Shown in pieces: positions 1-12,156 of a DNA stretch of 64,000 bases (positions are counted from its first letter, which is position 1; each line of letters opens with the position of its first letter). This DNA is from Actinocrispum wychmicini. Its GTDB lineage: Bacteria; Actinomycetota; Actinomycetes; Mycobacteriales; Pseudonocardiaceae. The position numbers and the translations under genes were made by a program. The stretch is from assembly GCF_004345645.1 (NCBI RefSeq), contig NZ_SLWS01000002.1, positions 1,178,001 to 1,242,000 of the forward strand, read 5' to 3'. The notes beneath the pieces were generated by a model. It did no database searches, was not told the DNA's origin, and was given only the letters and a program-made list of their open reading frames with translations.

Positions 1-3477
<3,477 letters not shown>

Positions 3478-3488
<11 letters not shown>

Positions 3489-3795
3489 CGGTTACCTCCC
3501 GATCGTGTGTGGCGTCCGAGAGCACGTCGGCCAGATGCTCGACCAGATGCTCGACGGTCGGCTCGTTGAAAAGGACGGTCGCGTCAATGCGCACGTCGAG
3601 CAATTTCTGCAGGTACTCCCGAACGTCGGTGAGTTTCAGCGAGGTGAAACCGAGATCGAAGTAGCTGCGGTCGACGAACAGTTCTTCGTCGTCACCCATC
3701 TGGAGTACCTCGCGCATATGTGCCACGATCAGTTCCTCCAACGTGTCACGACGCTCTGTCCGGGACTCCCTCCGGAGTTGCCGAGCAATGCTCAT
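3478..3795 (-). CDS. Discrete acyl carrier protein
   Basis: A 105-residue carrier protein. The segment YFDLGFTSLKL carries the presumed phosphopantetheine serine (Ser52), and the rest has the four-helix ACP length with an acidic C-terminal half. FTSL replaces the more common xDSL. The reading frame stays open upstream to about 3903, but the start at 3795 (MSIARQ) best fits family length. It lies directly upstream of the PKS on the same strand and its stop overlaps the PKS start, so it probably loads or receives the PKS chain in trans. A free-standing peptidyl carrier protein cannot be excluded. Confidence 0.82.
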
Positions 3796-4039
3796 GACCT
3801 GATACAAGCAGCCCCGCGCTGACGCCTGGCTGATCGAGGACTGACTTACGTGCCGGAGTGGGAACTCGACGGCGAGGACAACAACGTCCTCGCCGTTCGT
3901 CACGTCAGCCGCGCATCAGCATCGGGAACCAATACTGATCCACGATTTCCCGCAGCGCCGGTACCGCTGACCGACTACAGGCGATCGTTCGTACCCGCCA
4001 TCCTCGGATGCGGCCAGGACCGAACCCAGGAGAACCACC
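3796..4039. promoter_or_regulatory. Divergent intergenic region between ACP/PKS and exporter
   Basis: The ACP-PKS pair reads left and the exporter reads right from this 244-bp gap, so both promoters must lie here. I could not identify convincing -35/-10 boxes or operator repeats by eye. Confidence 0.4.
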
Positions 4040-5497
4040 ATGACCACCGGAACCACCGTCGCGGGTCAACCCGACGGGGACCTCACCGGGCAACCGCCGG
4101 AGCGGTTCGCGTGGAGCACCCTGCTCGTCGCCCTCGCGGGTATGTTCATGATCACGTTGGACTTCTTCATCGTCAACGTCGCCATCCCGGCAACCCAGAC
4201 CGAACTGCACGCCACCTCGGCCGACATCCAGTTCATCGTCGCCGGGTTCGGACTCGCGTACGCCGCCGTCATGATCACCGGCGGACGCCTCGGCGACCTG
4301 TACGGCCGCCGCCGGATGCTCATCACCGGCATGGTGTTGTTCACACTGGCCTCCGCCACCTGCGGCTTCGCCCCCAACCCGGGGGTACTGATCGCCGCCC
4401 GCATCGCGCAGGGCGTCGCCGCCGCCCTGATGTCCCCGCAGATCCTGGCCATCCTGAACATCACGTTCACCGGTGCCCAGCGGGTGCGCGCGTTCACCGC
4501 TTTCGCGCTGGCCATCGGCTTCGGCGGCACGTTCGGCCAACTCATCGGCGGTGCCCTCACCGACCTCGACATCGCCGGTCTCGGCTGGCGTTCCATCTTC
4601 CTGATCAACGTCCCCATTGGACTCGTCGCGCTGGCCGCGATGCGCAGGGTCGTGCCCGAATCACGTGGTGGTGGCACTGCCGGCCTGGATCTGTTCGGTA
4701 CCCTGCTGGTCTCCGCCGGTCTCGTCGCTGTGGTGCTGCCGCTGATCGAGGGCCGGCAGGCGGGCTGGCCGGTGTGGTCCTGGGCACTCCTGATCGCCTC
4801 GGTTCCGTTGTTGGCCGGATTTCTGTTCCAACAGTCCCGACGCGAGCGCGGTGGCCGCGCCCCGCTGATTTCGCTGTCGCTGTTCCGCGAACGCGCGTTC
4901 AGCGTCGGCGTGCTGATGAACCTGCTCTATTTCTGTTCGATGGCCTCCTTCTTCCTGGTCCTCGCCCTGTATCTGCAGGAAGGGCACGGCCTGTCGGCTA
5001 TGGCCGCCGGATCCGTCTTCGGTGCCGTCGGCCTCGGCTACCTCATCGCCTGCGTGGTGGCGGACTGGTTCGCGCAGCGCATGGGTCGCCAGGTCCTGGC
5101 CCTCGGCGGCGTGCTCATCGCGGCGGGCTACGGCCTGATCATCGCGGCAGTCGCCGTGATCGGCACCACCGGGCCGATCTCCTGGGCGCTCCTCGGCATG
5201 TTCATCGCCGGTTGGGGCATGGGCCTGGTCTTGATGCCGATGACACCGTTGGTGCTGGCCGGCGTCCACCCGGATCACGCGGCGGCCGTGGCCGGCGTGC
5301 TGTCGACCGCCGAGGAAGGTGGCAACGCCCTGGGCGTGGCCATCGTCGGCGTCGTGTTCTTCAACCTGATCGGCTCGACCGGACACGCCGGCTTCGCCAC
5401 CGCGTTCCAGATCAGTCTGGCCGTTCTGGCCGTCCCGGTCCTGCTCCTGGCCGTACTGGCGCAGTGGCTGCCGAAACCGCGGCCGGCCACCGAATGA
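4040..5497 (+). CDS. MFS drug exporter, DHA2 (EmrB/QacA) family
   Basis: Predicted 485-residue proton-coupled exporter in the cytoplasmic membrane with about 14 hydrophobic segments, the DHA2 length. Visible signatures are DFFIVNVAIP in the first helix (family D motif) and GGRLGDLYGRRR in the loop after helix 2 (motif A). The ATG at 4040 follows an AGGAGAACC ribosome site. It is divergent from the PKS, a common place for the exporter of a pathway product, so a role in product export and self-resistance is likely but inferred only from position and family. Confidence 0.93.
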   Translation: MTTGTTVAGQPDGDLTGQPPERFAWSTLLVALAGMFMITLDFFIVNVAIPATQTELHATSADIQFIVAGFGLAYAAVMITGGRLGDLYGRRRMLITGMVLFTLASATCGFAPNPGVLIAARIAQGVAAALMSPQILAILNITFTGAQRVRAFTAFALAIGFGGTFGQLIGGALTDLDIAGLGWRSIFLINVPIGLVALAAMRRVVPESRGGGTAGLDLFGTLLVSAGLVAVVLPLIEGRQAGWPVWSWALLIASVPLLAGFLFQQSRRERGGRAPLISLSLFRERAFSVGVLMNLLYFCSMASFFLVLALYLQEGHGLSAMAAGSVFGAVGLGYLIACVVADWFAQRMGRQVLALGGVLIAAGYGLIIAAVAVIGTTGPISWALLGMFIAGWGMGLVLMPMTPLVLAGVHPDHAAAVAGVLSTAEEGGNALGVAIVGVVFFNLIGSTGHAGFATAFQISLAVLAVPVLLLAVLAQWLPKPRPATE

Positions 5498-5632
5498 CCG
5501 CGCCGAAACGCGCGCGGCGCCACCTCCGGTAGGTTCCGTTCGCCGACGACGTGGCTTTCGATCAGCATCCGGATTCCGTGATCGCGCCGGCCTCGGTCGG
5601 CTCGTCGTCGGCCATCCGCGATGCTGATTCGA

Positions 5633-5664
5633 TATCCCGCTGGGTCGGGTACCGGCCAGCGCCA
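5633..5664 (+). repeat. Copy 1 of a 31-32 bp near-identical repeat
   Basis: The segment beginning ATCCCGCTGGGTCGGGTA is repeated almost perfectly at 7343-7374, with one transition in the middle. Read on the minus strand both copies encode a short stretch ending in YPTQRD, so they are probably relics of one gene family scattered around the decayed transposase. The identity of the parent gene is not recognised. Confidence 0.45.
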
Positions 5665-5735
5665 ACCAGCACGACTCACCACTGTCAGCCTCCACCTTGG
5701 ACACGCTCACCAACTCGGTCCGCTGCCCGAGCAGA

Positions 5736-6424
5736 TCACGCGGCCAGGAGGATCAGGCCGATGGCCAGATTGCGGAGCATAGCCATGGCGTGAGCACCGT
5801 TACCGGTATAGGCGTACTGGCGGTCCTCAGCGAAGACAACGTCACGGACCCAGTGGATTCTGTTCTCGATGCCCCACTGACCCCGCACCAGGCCACCAAT
5901 GTCCCTTGCGGACGCTCGGTCGGTGTTCAGGCTGGTCACGCCGTATGCGGCCACCGTCACCCACATGGCCCGGCGGGTGATCCGCCCGTGGCCGCGCTCC
6001 TCGTCCACATAGTCCTGCGACCCCGGGGCCGCGGGCGGCGGCACGGCTTGGACCTGGGCCAACAGGGTCGGTTGGTTCCCCTTGACGGCAAGCACGTAGT
6101 CCGCGTGCTTGTCGGACATCAGGTGCCGCGCGTTGTCGCGCTGGGTGCGGCCTCGGCGTCCACCGACTCGACCACCCGGCGGATCGTGTCCGCGCTCGGC
6201 GCCACACACCGTCCCGACAAGACCCGCCGTCGCACCCCGACCAGCACCAACAACTCCTGCGGCAGGTCGGCGGCCCGGTCTCCGGCCTCCCGATAGTTCT
6301 TCGCCCCTGCCAACACCGCCAGCACCGTGGCGATGTGATGCCGAATCCCCCGCCGCTTGCGTGGATCCGCGACCTTACCCAGCAACACCACCAGTTCAGA
6401 GCATGAGAACTCAGATCCTCCCAT
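5736..6424 (-). pseudogene. ISAs1-family transposase, internally deleted and frameshifted
   Basis: The N-terminal piece (6424 to about 6170) has the family leader LLGKVADPRKRRGIRH followed by ATVLAVLAGAKNYREAGD. The C-terminal piece (about 6140 to 5736, another frame) has DKHADYVLAVKGNQPTLLAQ, GHGRITRR and WGIENRIHWVRDVVFAED, the end of the DDE domain. The middle, which should hold the first catalytic DGK block, is missing, and the end is cut at GLILLAA. The remnant is about 240 codons against about 370-400 for an intact member, so it is inactive. Confidence 0.85.
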
Positions 6425-6785
6425 CCAAAGGCCGCATCTAATTACCCACCAAGGAAAACAGCATCCACCCCGCCACGCGACAAGATCAACTGACTTTGCT
6501 TTCGTTTTACGAGATCATCACCGTACTTGGCATGATCCGCAACGCCCAGACCCTCTACCGAGGGAACACCCGACCAACACGCCGCCCCTGAAGATCACCA
6601 AATTGCGCAGTCTTCTAAGGAGAATGCAACGCGCACCGGGTCCCGCGGCCAGCCCGCCGGACGGTGCTGGGCGTGGCTGGCACCACGGTCATAACCAGGC
6701 CATTCACACGCCACTAAGGAAACGCTAACGCGGAGCCGGGCATGCTGGCCAGGTAATGCAAGACGTGATCCTAGGAGGAGGACTC
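6425..6785. other. Intergenic stretch, no gene recognised
   Basis: About 360 bp between the transposase relic and the next ribosome site. Frames are short and frequently interrupted on both strands. Nothing recognisable. Confidence 0.4.
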
Positions 6786-7204
6786 ATGGGGCTCGTTGCC
6801 CATAGCATCGTGACCGCCGCACGGCCGCGGCCGGCCTGTGCACGTCGGCCGCCGTTTCCGCGAGCGCCTCGCCGGCCGCATCTACCGACTGTGCAACGGT
6901 CCTCGCCTTCGGCGGTGTCGGCCTCCCTTCGCCCGTCGGGGCGGTCTGTGTGTCGATCAGCAACGAACAGGTCAGTGAGATCGACATCGTCCCTGCTGGT
7001 GCCTCCGGCCTGTTGACCTGGATCACCCTGTGCGATGCGGCCCAAATGGTCTGCTCCATGGTGCCGGGCACGACGGTCCCTTCCCAGGTGACCCCGTCGG
7101 TGCCCACGACGCCCGGCCAGTCCTACGAAGCCCGCACGTCCTTCTTCACCAAAGAGGGGGGCCACGTCTTCGCCGCTGGACGCAGCCCGTTAGTCCCGGC
7201 CTGA
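6786..7204 (+). pseudogene. Small secreted protein, frameshifted in the signal peptide
   Basis: A strong ribosome site (AGGAGGAGGA) precedes ATG 6786, which starts MGLVAHSIVTAARPRP. The mature part lies in another frame: after AAVSASASPAAS, a typical signal-peptide end, it continues STDCATVLAFGGV to a stop at 7204. One frameshift between about 6815 and 6840 would join them into an exported protein of about 135 residues with four cysteines. No family recognised. The strong start and the sensible reading after the shift argue that this was a gene; a sequence error is also possible. Confidence 0.5.
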
Positions 7205-7342
7205 CCTCATCGCCGGACAAACATTTGCCGGTGCTCAGTCCACTTTCATGTCTGTTGCCCAACAGGACAGGTCGCCGGCTCGTCCCTGGTCGATCGCCGC
7301 AAGCAGGGCATGAAACGCTCGCTGATCGTGGCGGGCCACGGC

Positions 7343-7374
7343 ATCCCGCTGGGTCGGGTACTGGCCAGCGCCAC
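7343..7374 (+). repeat. Copy 2 of the 31-32 bp repeat
   Basis: Partner of the copy at 5633-5664. On the minus strand it sits in a short open stretch reading GAGQYPTQRDAVARHDQRAF, which looks like the end of a decayed gene. Confidence 0.45.
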
Positions 7375-7499
7375 GCAAGACCCGCGACGAACTCGCCAGC
7401 CATGGCCTGCGCGGGCAGAGCGCCCACAAAGGCGAGAAAGCTGGACCCTGTACCGATGGAACACCCGACCAGTACATCGCCCGTGACGATCACCTAATT

Positions 7500-7712
7500 G
7501 CGCGGCCACTAAGGCGATGTAACCGAGGCTGTCCAGGGTCCTGGCTTCATCGTCGCGGTCGTGGAAACGTCTGAGCAGCGCGAATATGCCGTGGAACAGT
7601 GCGCACAGCCTTGGTCGAGATCGCCGAGGTGGCTGTGCAGCCGGCCCACGGCATTTCGCGCGTCCGCCTCGCTCATGGGGTCGTCGTTGGCACGGTGACA
7701 CCGGATGGGCAA
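7500..7712 (-). pseudogene. TPR-region relic of a SARP/LuxR-type regulator
   Basis: Two overlapping frames each hold part of a tetratricopeptide block: ARNAVGRLHSHLGDLDQ in one and RRFHDRDDEARTLDSLGYIA in the next. TLDSLGYIA is characteristic of the TPR C-termini of actinomycete AfsR/SARP-NB-ARC proteins. No ATPase or DNA-binding part remains. It resembles the C-terminal region of the larger broken regulator at 29148-31786. Confidence 0.6.
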
Positions 7713-8097
7713 AAACGTTGTGACATAACGGTCAACGATGCCAATCGGGGTTAAACCCGTTCACAATGACAGTCGTCAACGATGGTCGACGGTCGGTCAT
7801 GACAAAGTCGCGCGTTGTGCGCTACTGTGAGAGTGGCGGACTGGACCACTTCTTATCCGCGCTGACACTTATGAGGGGGTGCGATATTTTCGAAACGTTG
7901 TAATTGATGCCGTCACCTATTTGCTGGCTACCGTACCCGGTCGGCCGGCGGCAGATCACGGGGTCCGCCGATGCCCGTGTGCTCGGCACACATTCCGGCC
8001 GGTCCGCGTTGATCACCCTGCGCAACGTCACGATCAGGCTATCGCCATCTTCGATAGCGTGATCGTCCGGCGTGCACGCACTCGCCCAAGGGGAGAC
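7713..8097. promoter_or_regulatory. Upstream region of the SARP gene, with a 10-bp direct repeat
   Basis: The decamer GTCAACGATG occurs at 7731-7740 and 7775-7784, 44 bp apart, close to four helical turns. Spaced direct repeats are the usual operator form for SARPs and TetR-like regulators, so this may be a control site for the gene starting at 8098. That is inference only. No coding sequence seen in the rest. Confidence 0.35.
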
Positions 8098-8919
8098 ATG
8101 TTCTTTTCGATCCTAGGAACTGTCGAAGCGAGATCGAAGACAGGTGTGCTTCGGCCACGTGGAGCGATGCAACAGACTTTGCTCGCCACATTGCTGGTCT
8201 CGACGAATGCGGTTGTCCCGGTTGAGGAACTCATCCTCGAGCTGTGGGGTATGACACCACCAGCCAAGGTCGGGAACGCCTTACAGGCGCAGATCAGCCG
8301 ATTACGCCGGAACCTCGCCAGCGTCGAGCCGGAACGCTCCGAATCGCGGGTGCGGACCAGCATCTCCGGCTACTGTCTCGCCATCGACCGGTTGGAACTC
8401 GACGCCCTGTCGTTCGCGGACACCGTCGAAATGATTCGATTACGCGTACGGAGCGGTGACTCGCGTTCTCGGGATCTACGTGCCGACATCCAGGACCTGC
8501 GGGACGCACTCGAGCAGTGGCGGGGCCCGGTGTTCGGCGGCCTTACCGGTGGCCGGCTCTGCCAGGACGCGGGCATCGGTTTCCTGGAGGCCCGGAACGC
8601 GGCGTTGGCGCTGCTGTACGAACTGGAACTCGACTCCGGCGGACACGTCAGGATTCTGCCCGAACTCACGATGGCGCATCTGCGGCATCCGAGCCATGAA
8701 CAGTTCTGCATTTTGCTCATGCGCGCGCTCTACCTGGCCGAACGCCAGATCGACGCGCTGAACGTCTACCGACGATTCCGCGGCCATCTGATGGAGACAC
8801 TCGGCATCGATCCGTCGCCGGCGCTCCGTGCCCTGGAACGGGCGATCCTCACCCATGATCCCGCGCTGCGAAGCGGTTCGCTGGCCGGCGGCAACCTCAG
8901 CGCACACCTGCCGATTTGA
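8098..8919 (+). CDS. SARP-family transcriptional activator
   Basis: A 273-residue pathway-specific regulator. Residues 1-100 form an OmpR-like winged helix (MFFSILGTVEAR, then LEELILELWG and ALQAQISRLRRNL). Residues about 105-260 form the bacterial transcriptional activation domain, with the conserved end VYRRFRGHLMETLGIDPSPA. ATG 8098 has a good AAGGGGAG site; the frame is open further upstream but that stretch is not SARP-like. There is no NB-ARC or TPR extension, so this is the short ActII-ORF4/RedD type that activates biosynthetic operons. It sits between the PKS and the azoxy-type cassette, its most likely targets. Confidence 0.9.
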   Translation: MFFSILGTVEARSKTGVLRPRGAMQQTLLATLLVSTNAVVPVEELILELWGMTPPAKVGNALQAQISRLRRNLASVEPERSESRVRTSISGYCLAIDRLELDALSFADTVEMIRLRVRSGDSRSRDLRADIQDLRDALEQWRGPVFGGLTGGRLCQDAGIGFLEARNAALALLYELELDSGGHVRILPELTMAHLRHPSHEQFCILLMRALYLAERQIDALNVYRRFRGHLMETLGIDPSPALRALERAILTHDPALRSGSLAGGNLSAHLPI

Positions 8920-9111
8920 CCGCACCCGCCTGCTCGACACTTCGACCAGGCAGGTGCTGTGAGGGGCAAGCAGGGCGCCCTGTCGCTGTGGGAGGAACAC
9001 ACGCCGCTGATCGCGGCGCGGTGGGACCAGGGTCTGTCAGCTCGCAGCCAGCGGCCCCAGCGTGGGGAGCGAACCCACGCCAGGACGGATGACGCGACGG
9101 GTCATGCGGGT

Positions 9112-9282
9112 TCAGTGCGCGGTGGGCTCATCGCGAAGCAGGGCGTCGAGTTGCGCCAGTGCGCGGTCGGCGGCTTCGCCGGCCGACAGGTCGTCGGGGT
9201 CGGCCAGACATGCGGTGAACAACTCGACCACTCGCAACCCCTGCACCGTGATCCGCTCATCGTGCTCGGTGGGGTGTGTCAT
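9112..9282 (-). CDS. 56-residue acidic protein of unknown function
   Basis: Small frame MTHPTEHDERITVQGLRV... with a good ribosome site (GAGAGGAGCC) and a single stop at 9112. It starts 24 bp after the aminoacyltransferase gene on the same strand, so it is probably the last gene of that transcript. It is rich in Asp, Glu, Leu and Ala, has no signal peptide or membrane segment, and is probably helical. No family recognised. A carrier-like or chaperone role in the pathway is possible, but no phosphopantetheine motif is visible. Confidence 0.65.
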   Translation of the reverse strand: MTHPTEHDERITVQGLRVVELFTACLADPDDLSAGEAADRALAQLDALLRDEPTAH

Positions 9283-9306
9283 ACGTCGGCTCCTCTCGAC
9301 TGGACG

Positions 9307-10305
9307 TCATACCGCGTTGCAGGCACGGAAGACATGCACCAGGGCCGGTAGGCTCGCCTGACCGCCCTGGAACGCCACGTACTCCGGCAACACCGCGTTC
9401 GGTGCCCATTTCTCCTTGTAGTCGTACTGCGTCTGCGCCGGATAGATATCCGCGCCCCGCTCCCACAAATACTTCATCAACCAATGAAACCCGGGGCTCG
9501 ACCCCGGAAATGCCGGAGCGTGCAACGAGGTAAATGGCGTGAATCCGAAATGAAGCCACGGCACACCCTCGGCCATGAACGTGTCGATCGCGGCCTTGTT
9601 GACCGCTTCCATGACGCCGGGCGGTGCCTCCGGAATACGTCGGCTGAGGTCGTGCATCCAACCATGCCGAGATCCGAAGACAGGTGCGTACGAGATGTAA
9701 CCGATCAGTTCGCCGTCCCGCTCCGCGACGAAGAGACGGCGCAGTGACTGGTAGGGGCCGCCGAGCTGGCCGACCAGGAACTCCAACGGTTTGACCGTTT
9801 CGCCCTTGGAATTCAGCCAGAGCTTGTCGACCTCGGCGATGGCGGATACCCAGTCGGCGTACGCGGCCTCGTGAATCTCCAGGCCCGACCGCAGCGCGCG
9901 GGATATCTTGTTCCGCAGTCGCATGAACCGGGTGCCCTGCAATGTGAACGATGCCAACTCCACCGCGTAGGACGCGCCCATCTGATTCACGGAGAAGCCG
10001 AGTCGCAAGTATGGCGAGACGTCGCCGGACTGAAGCTGTACGGCCACGATTCGACGCCGTTGATCGGCCGCGAAATCGACGAAGCCGGCGAGCAGCCGCG
10101 CACACGCGGCCGGCGGCGCGAAGGGCCCGCCGAACTGCACCAGATAGCGACCGACCGTCCGGTAGATGATCACGCCGGCTTCGTCCGGTAACTGGAAGAA
10201 GCTGTTTCCCATATTGAACGCGAAATATCCGCTGGGATTGTCGGCGTGCGTATAACACCGGATTGCCTCGATTGCGGCATTCTCCGCGGTCATGGCTGAG
10301 GTCAT
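9307..10305 (-). CDS. Aminoacyl-tRNA-dependent transferase, LPG-synthase C-domain (VlmA-like)
   Basis: About 332 residues matching the soluble catalytic domain of lysylphosphatidylglycerol synthase (DUF2156), a pair of GNAT folds. Landmarks are GNSFFQLPDEAGVIIYRTVG near the start, LWLNSKGETVKPLEFLVG, WMHDLSRR and the end motif YDYKEKWAPNA. The usual membrane flippase half is absent. In valanimycin biosynthesis VlmA, which as I recall belongs to this family, moves serine from seryl-tRNA onto an N-alkylhydroxylamine. The neighbours (N-hydroxylase, flavin reductase, membrane protein, diiron enzyme) make that role more likely than lipid modification. The start is uncertain: ATGs at 10305 and 10293 are both weakly supported. 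The promoter is shared divergently with the N-hydroxylase gene. Confidence 0.8.
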   Translation of the reverse strand: MTSAMTAENAAIEAIRCYTHADNPSGYFAFNMGNSFFQLPDEAGVIIYRTVGRYLVQFGGPFAPPAACARLLAGFVDFAADQRRRIVAVQLQSGDVSPYLRLGFSVNQMGASYAVELASFTLQGTRFMRLRNKISRALRSGLEIHEAAYADWVSAIAEVDKLWLNSKGETVKPLEFLVGQLGGPYQSLRRLFVAERDGELIGYISYAPVFGSRHGWMHDLSRRIPEAPPGVMEAVNKAAIDTFMAEGVPWLHFGFTPFTSLHAPAFPGSSPGFHWLMKYLWERGADIYPAQTQYDYKEKWAPNAVLPEYVAFQGGQASLPALVHVFRACNAV

Positions 10306-10465
10306 TTTTGAAGTTATCCCACGAGTCCGCCTCGAAATCAAGAGTGGGTTGGGCGAGGTCAGTCCGTCATCAGTCGGCGGTCAGTAGGGGGTCAGGTCGG
10401 CAATGCAAAGATGGTCAAACGAATGGCCGCGACAACGTTCATTCATGGCACGAGGAGAATATCGG

Positions 10466-11605
10466 ATGCGTTCCTTGGCAGTGGCTCGCGAGGTATGCGA
10501 ACGTTTCCACCCTGGTTTGCTGGACGAACTGGAGAAAGTCGCGCTCGCGCAACGCGAGGCGCCCGAGAGTCCCGTGGTGGAGATCTATCGCCGGCATGCC
10601 GGTGCTGGTCTGCTCGCGCCGGCCGAGTTCGGCGGTCAAGCCGCCGGGCCGTTGGACGCTGCCCGGGCACAGCGCGCGGTGGCGTCCGTCTCCCCGTCTC
10701 TCGGAGTTGCCGCCACCATGCACCATTTCACGGTGGCCATGCTGTTCCGGCTGGCCGGTTTCGCCGACCGGCTGACCCCGGCCCAGACCCGGATGCTCTC
10801 CTCCGTGGCCGGTGACGGCCTGCTCATGGCCTCTGGTTGGGCGGAGGGGCGAACCGACCAGAACATTCTCACACCGTCCGTCGTGGCCCAGCCGACCACC
10901 GACGGATATCTCGTGAACGGCACGAAGAAGCCCTGCTCCCTTGCCAGGTCGATGGATATCCTGACCGCGAGCGCCCAGATCACCGAGCCGGACGGGCGCG
11001 TCGGGTTGGCACTGCTGCTGATCCCCGCCGACTCGCCTGGGATCACCGTCCGCCCCTTCTGGTCGACGCCGGTGCTCGCCGGCGCCCAGAGCCACGAGGT
11101 CCAGCTGGCGAACGTAGCGGTTCCCGACGAACTGGCGATCCGGAGCACCCCCAAGGACCAGCACGCCCTCGATGACCTCCAGACCGCCGGTTTCACCTGG
11201 TTCGAGTTGCTCGCGACCTCCACCTACATCGGCGCGGCGGCGACCCTGGTCGAGCGCGTCATCGAAGGCGGCCGGGGTGAGCCGTCCGCCCGCGCCGCGC
11301 TGGCGGTTCGGTTGGAGGCGGCGGTCGGCCTGGTCGAGGGAGTGGCTCGGGGCATGGAAGCCGGACTGGACGGCGACGAGGCTGTCGCCTCGGTGCTGGT
11401 CGCCCGCTATGCGACGCAGGACCTCCTCGCCGAGGTCGTACACCAGGCCGTCGAACTCCTCGGTGGAATGGCATTCATCGGGTCCCCGGACGTCGCGTAC
11501 CTTGCCTCGGCCGTGCACGCGCTGGCCTTCCACCCGCCGTCACGAGCGAGCGCGGCCGTGGGACTGGCGCGGTACTTCGCCGGAGAGCGGTTGCGGTTGT
11601 CCTGA
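10466..11605 (+). CDS. Flavin-dependent N-hydroxylase, acyl-CoA-dehydrogenase fold (VlmH-like)
   Basis: A 379-residue member of the acyl-CoA dehydrogenase superfamily, better read as a group D flavin monooxygenase. The flavin-binding middle has NGTKKPCSLARSMDILTAS. At the C-terminal place where dehydrogenases carry the catalytic glutamate in a YEGT-like motif, this protein has AFHPPSR, so the base is missing, as expected for the DszC and isobutylamine-hydroxylase (VlmH) branch. The reduced flavin would come from the flavin reductase encoded two genes downstream. ATG 10466 has a GAGGAGAA site; longer starts at 10403 and 10445 lack one. Predicted reaction: a primary amine to an N-alkylhydroxylamine. 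The substrate is unknown, and assignment against other monooxygenases of this family rests on the neighbours. Confidence 0.78.
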   Translation: MRSLAVAREVCERFHPGLLDELEKVALAQREAPESPVVEIYRRHAGAGLLAPAEFGGQAAGPLDAARAQRAVASVSPSLGVAATMHHFTVAMLFRLAGFADRLTPAQTRMLSSVAGDGLLMASGWAEGRTDQNILTPSVVAQPTTDGYLVNGTKKPCSLARSMDILTASAQITEPDGRVGLALLLIPADSPGITVRPFWSTPVLAGAQSHEVQLANVAVPDELAIRSTPKDQHALDDLQTAGFTWFELLATSTYIGAAATLVERVIEGGRGEPSARAALAVRLEAAVGLVEGVARGMEAGLDGDEAVASVLVARYATQDLLAEVVHQAVELLGGMAFIGSPDVAYLASAVHALAFHPPSRASAAVGLARYFAGERLRLS

Positions 11606-11640
11606 CCAACTTCTGGGATCAGACGGAAGGGCACCTCACT

Positions 11641-12156
11641 ATGGATATCAAGAATCCGATCGAATCGCGAGTTACCTTCACCCTGCACCGCGTCGAGTAC
11701 GTAGTGGCCTTCGCACTGACGATCGGCCTGATCATCTGGCACTTCAATGCGATCCGCTGGGGGCCGGCCATCGGCCTGTTCCTGTACATCGATCTGATCG
11801 GCTACATTCCGGGAGCGATCGCCTTCCGGCGCAGCAAGAACGGTCGGATCCCCAAGGTCTATTACGTCCTCTACAACACCATGCACAGCCTGATCACCTG
11901 TGGGGTGGTCGCGGCGCTGTGGGCGTGGCTGGTACGCCCGGAGTGGGCGCTGCTCGCGATCGCCTTCCACGTCTTCGGCGATCGGGGTGTCTTCGGGAAC
12001 TTCTACAAGCCCTTCGGCCTGCCTTTCGAGCCGGTGGCCAATCCACAGGTTGCCCGGGTGTCCAGCCTGCTCGAGAAGAGGGCCGCGGCGGCCGGCCTGG
12101 CCCCGGCTCCGATCGATGAGATGGCGCCGACCGCCGTCGTCGGAACGACGACATGA
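11641..12156 (+). CDS. Polytopic membrane protein, DUF4260-like (VlmO-like hydrazine synthase candidate)
   Basis: A 171-residue membrane protein with about four hydrophobic helices between residues 15 and 115 and a soluble tail. Polar residues lie in or next to the helices at His16, Glu19, Asp51, His82, His110 and Asp114 (HRVEY, IDLIGY, NTMHS, AFHVFGDRG), a pattern expected for a membrane metal site. The order RxEY...D..GY..G...YN..H...H..DR resembles DUF4260. In valanimycin a membrane metalloenzyme (VlmO as I recall) rearranges an O-aminoacyl-hydroxylamine to a hydrazine, forming the N-N bond; the context here is the same. Its stop overlaps the next start by 4 bp. Confidence 0.68.
   Translation: MDIKNPIESRVTFTLHRVEYVVAFALTIGLIIWHFNAIRWGPAIGLFLYIDLIGYIPGAIAFRRSKNGRIPKVYYVLYNTMHSLITCGVVAALWAWLVRPEWALLAIAFHVFGDRGVFGNFYKPFGLPFEPVANPQVARVSSLLEKRAAAAGLAPAPIDEMAPTAVVGTTT

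Noticed and set aside
3796-4039. N-terminal extension of the ACP up to 3903
   Set aside because: The extra 36 residues are not ACP-like and cover the divergent promoter region; MSIARQ at 3795 fits family length.
10466-11605. Beta-oxidation acyl-CoA dehydrogenase
   Set aside because: The catalytic glutamate motif is replaced by AFHPPSR, and a flavin reductase is in the operon, as for monooxygenases of this fold.
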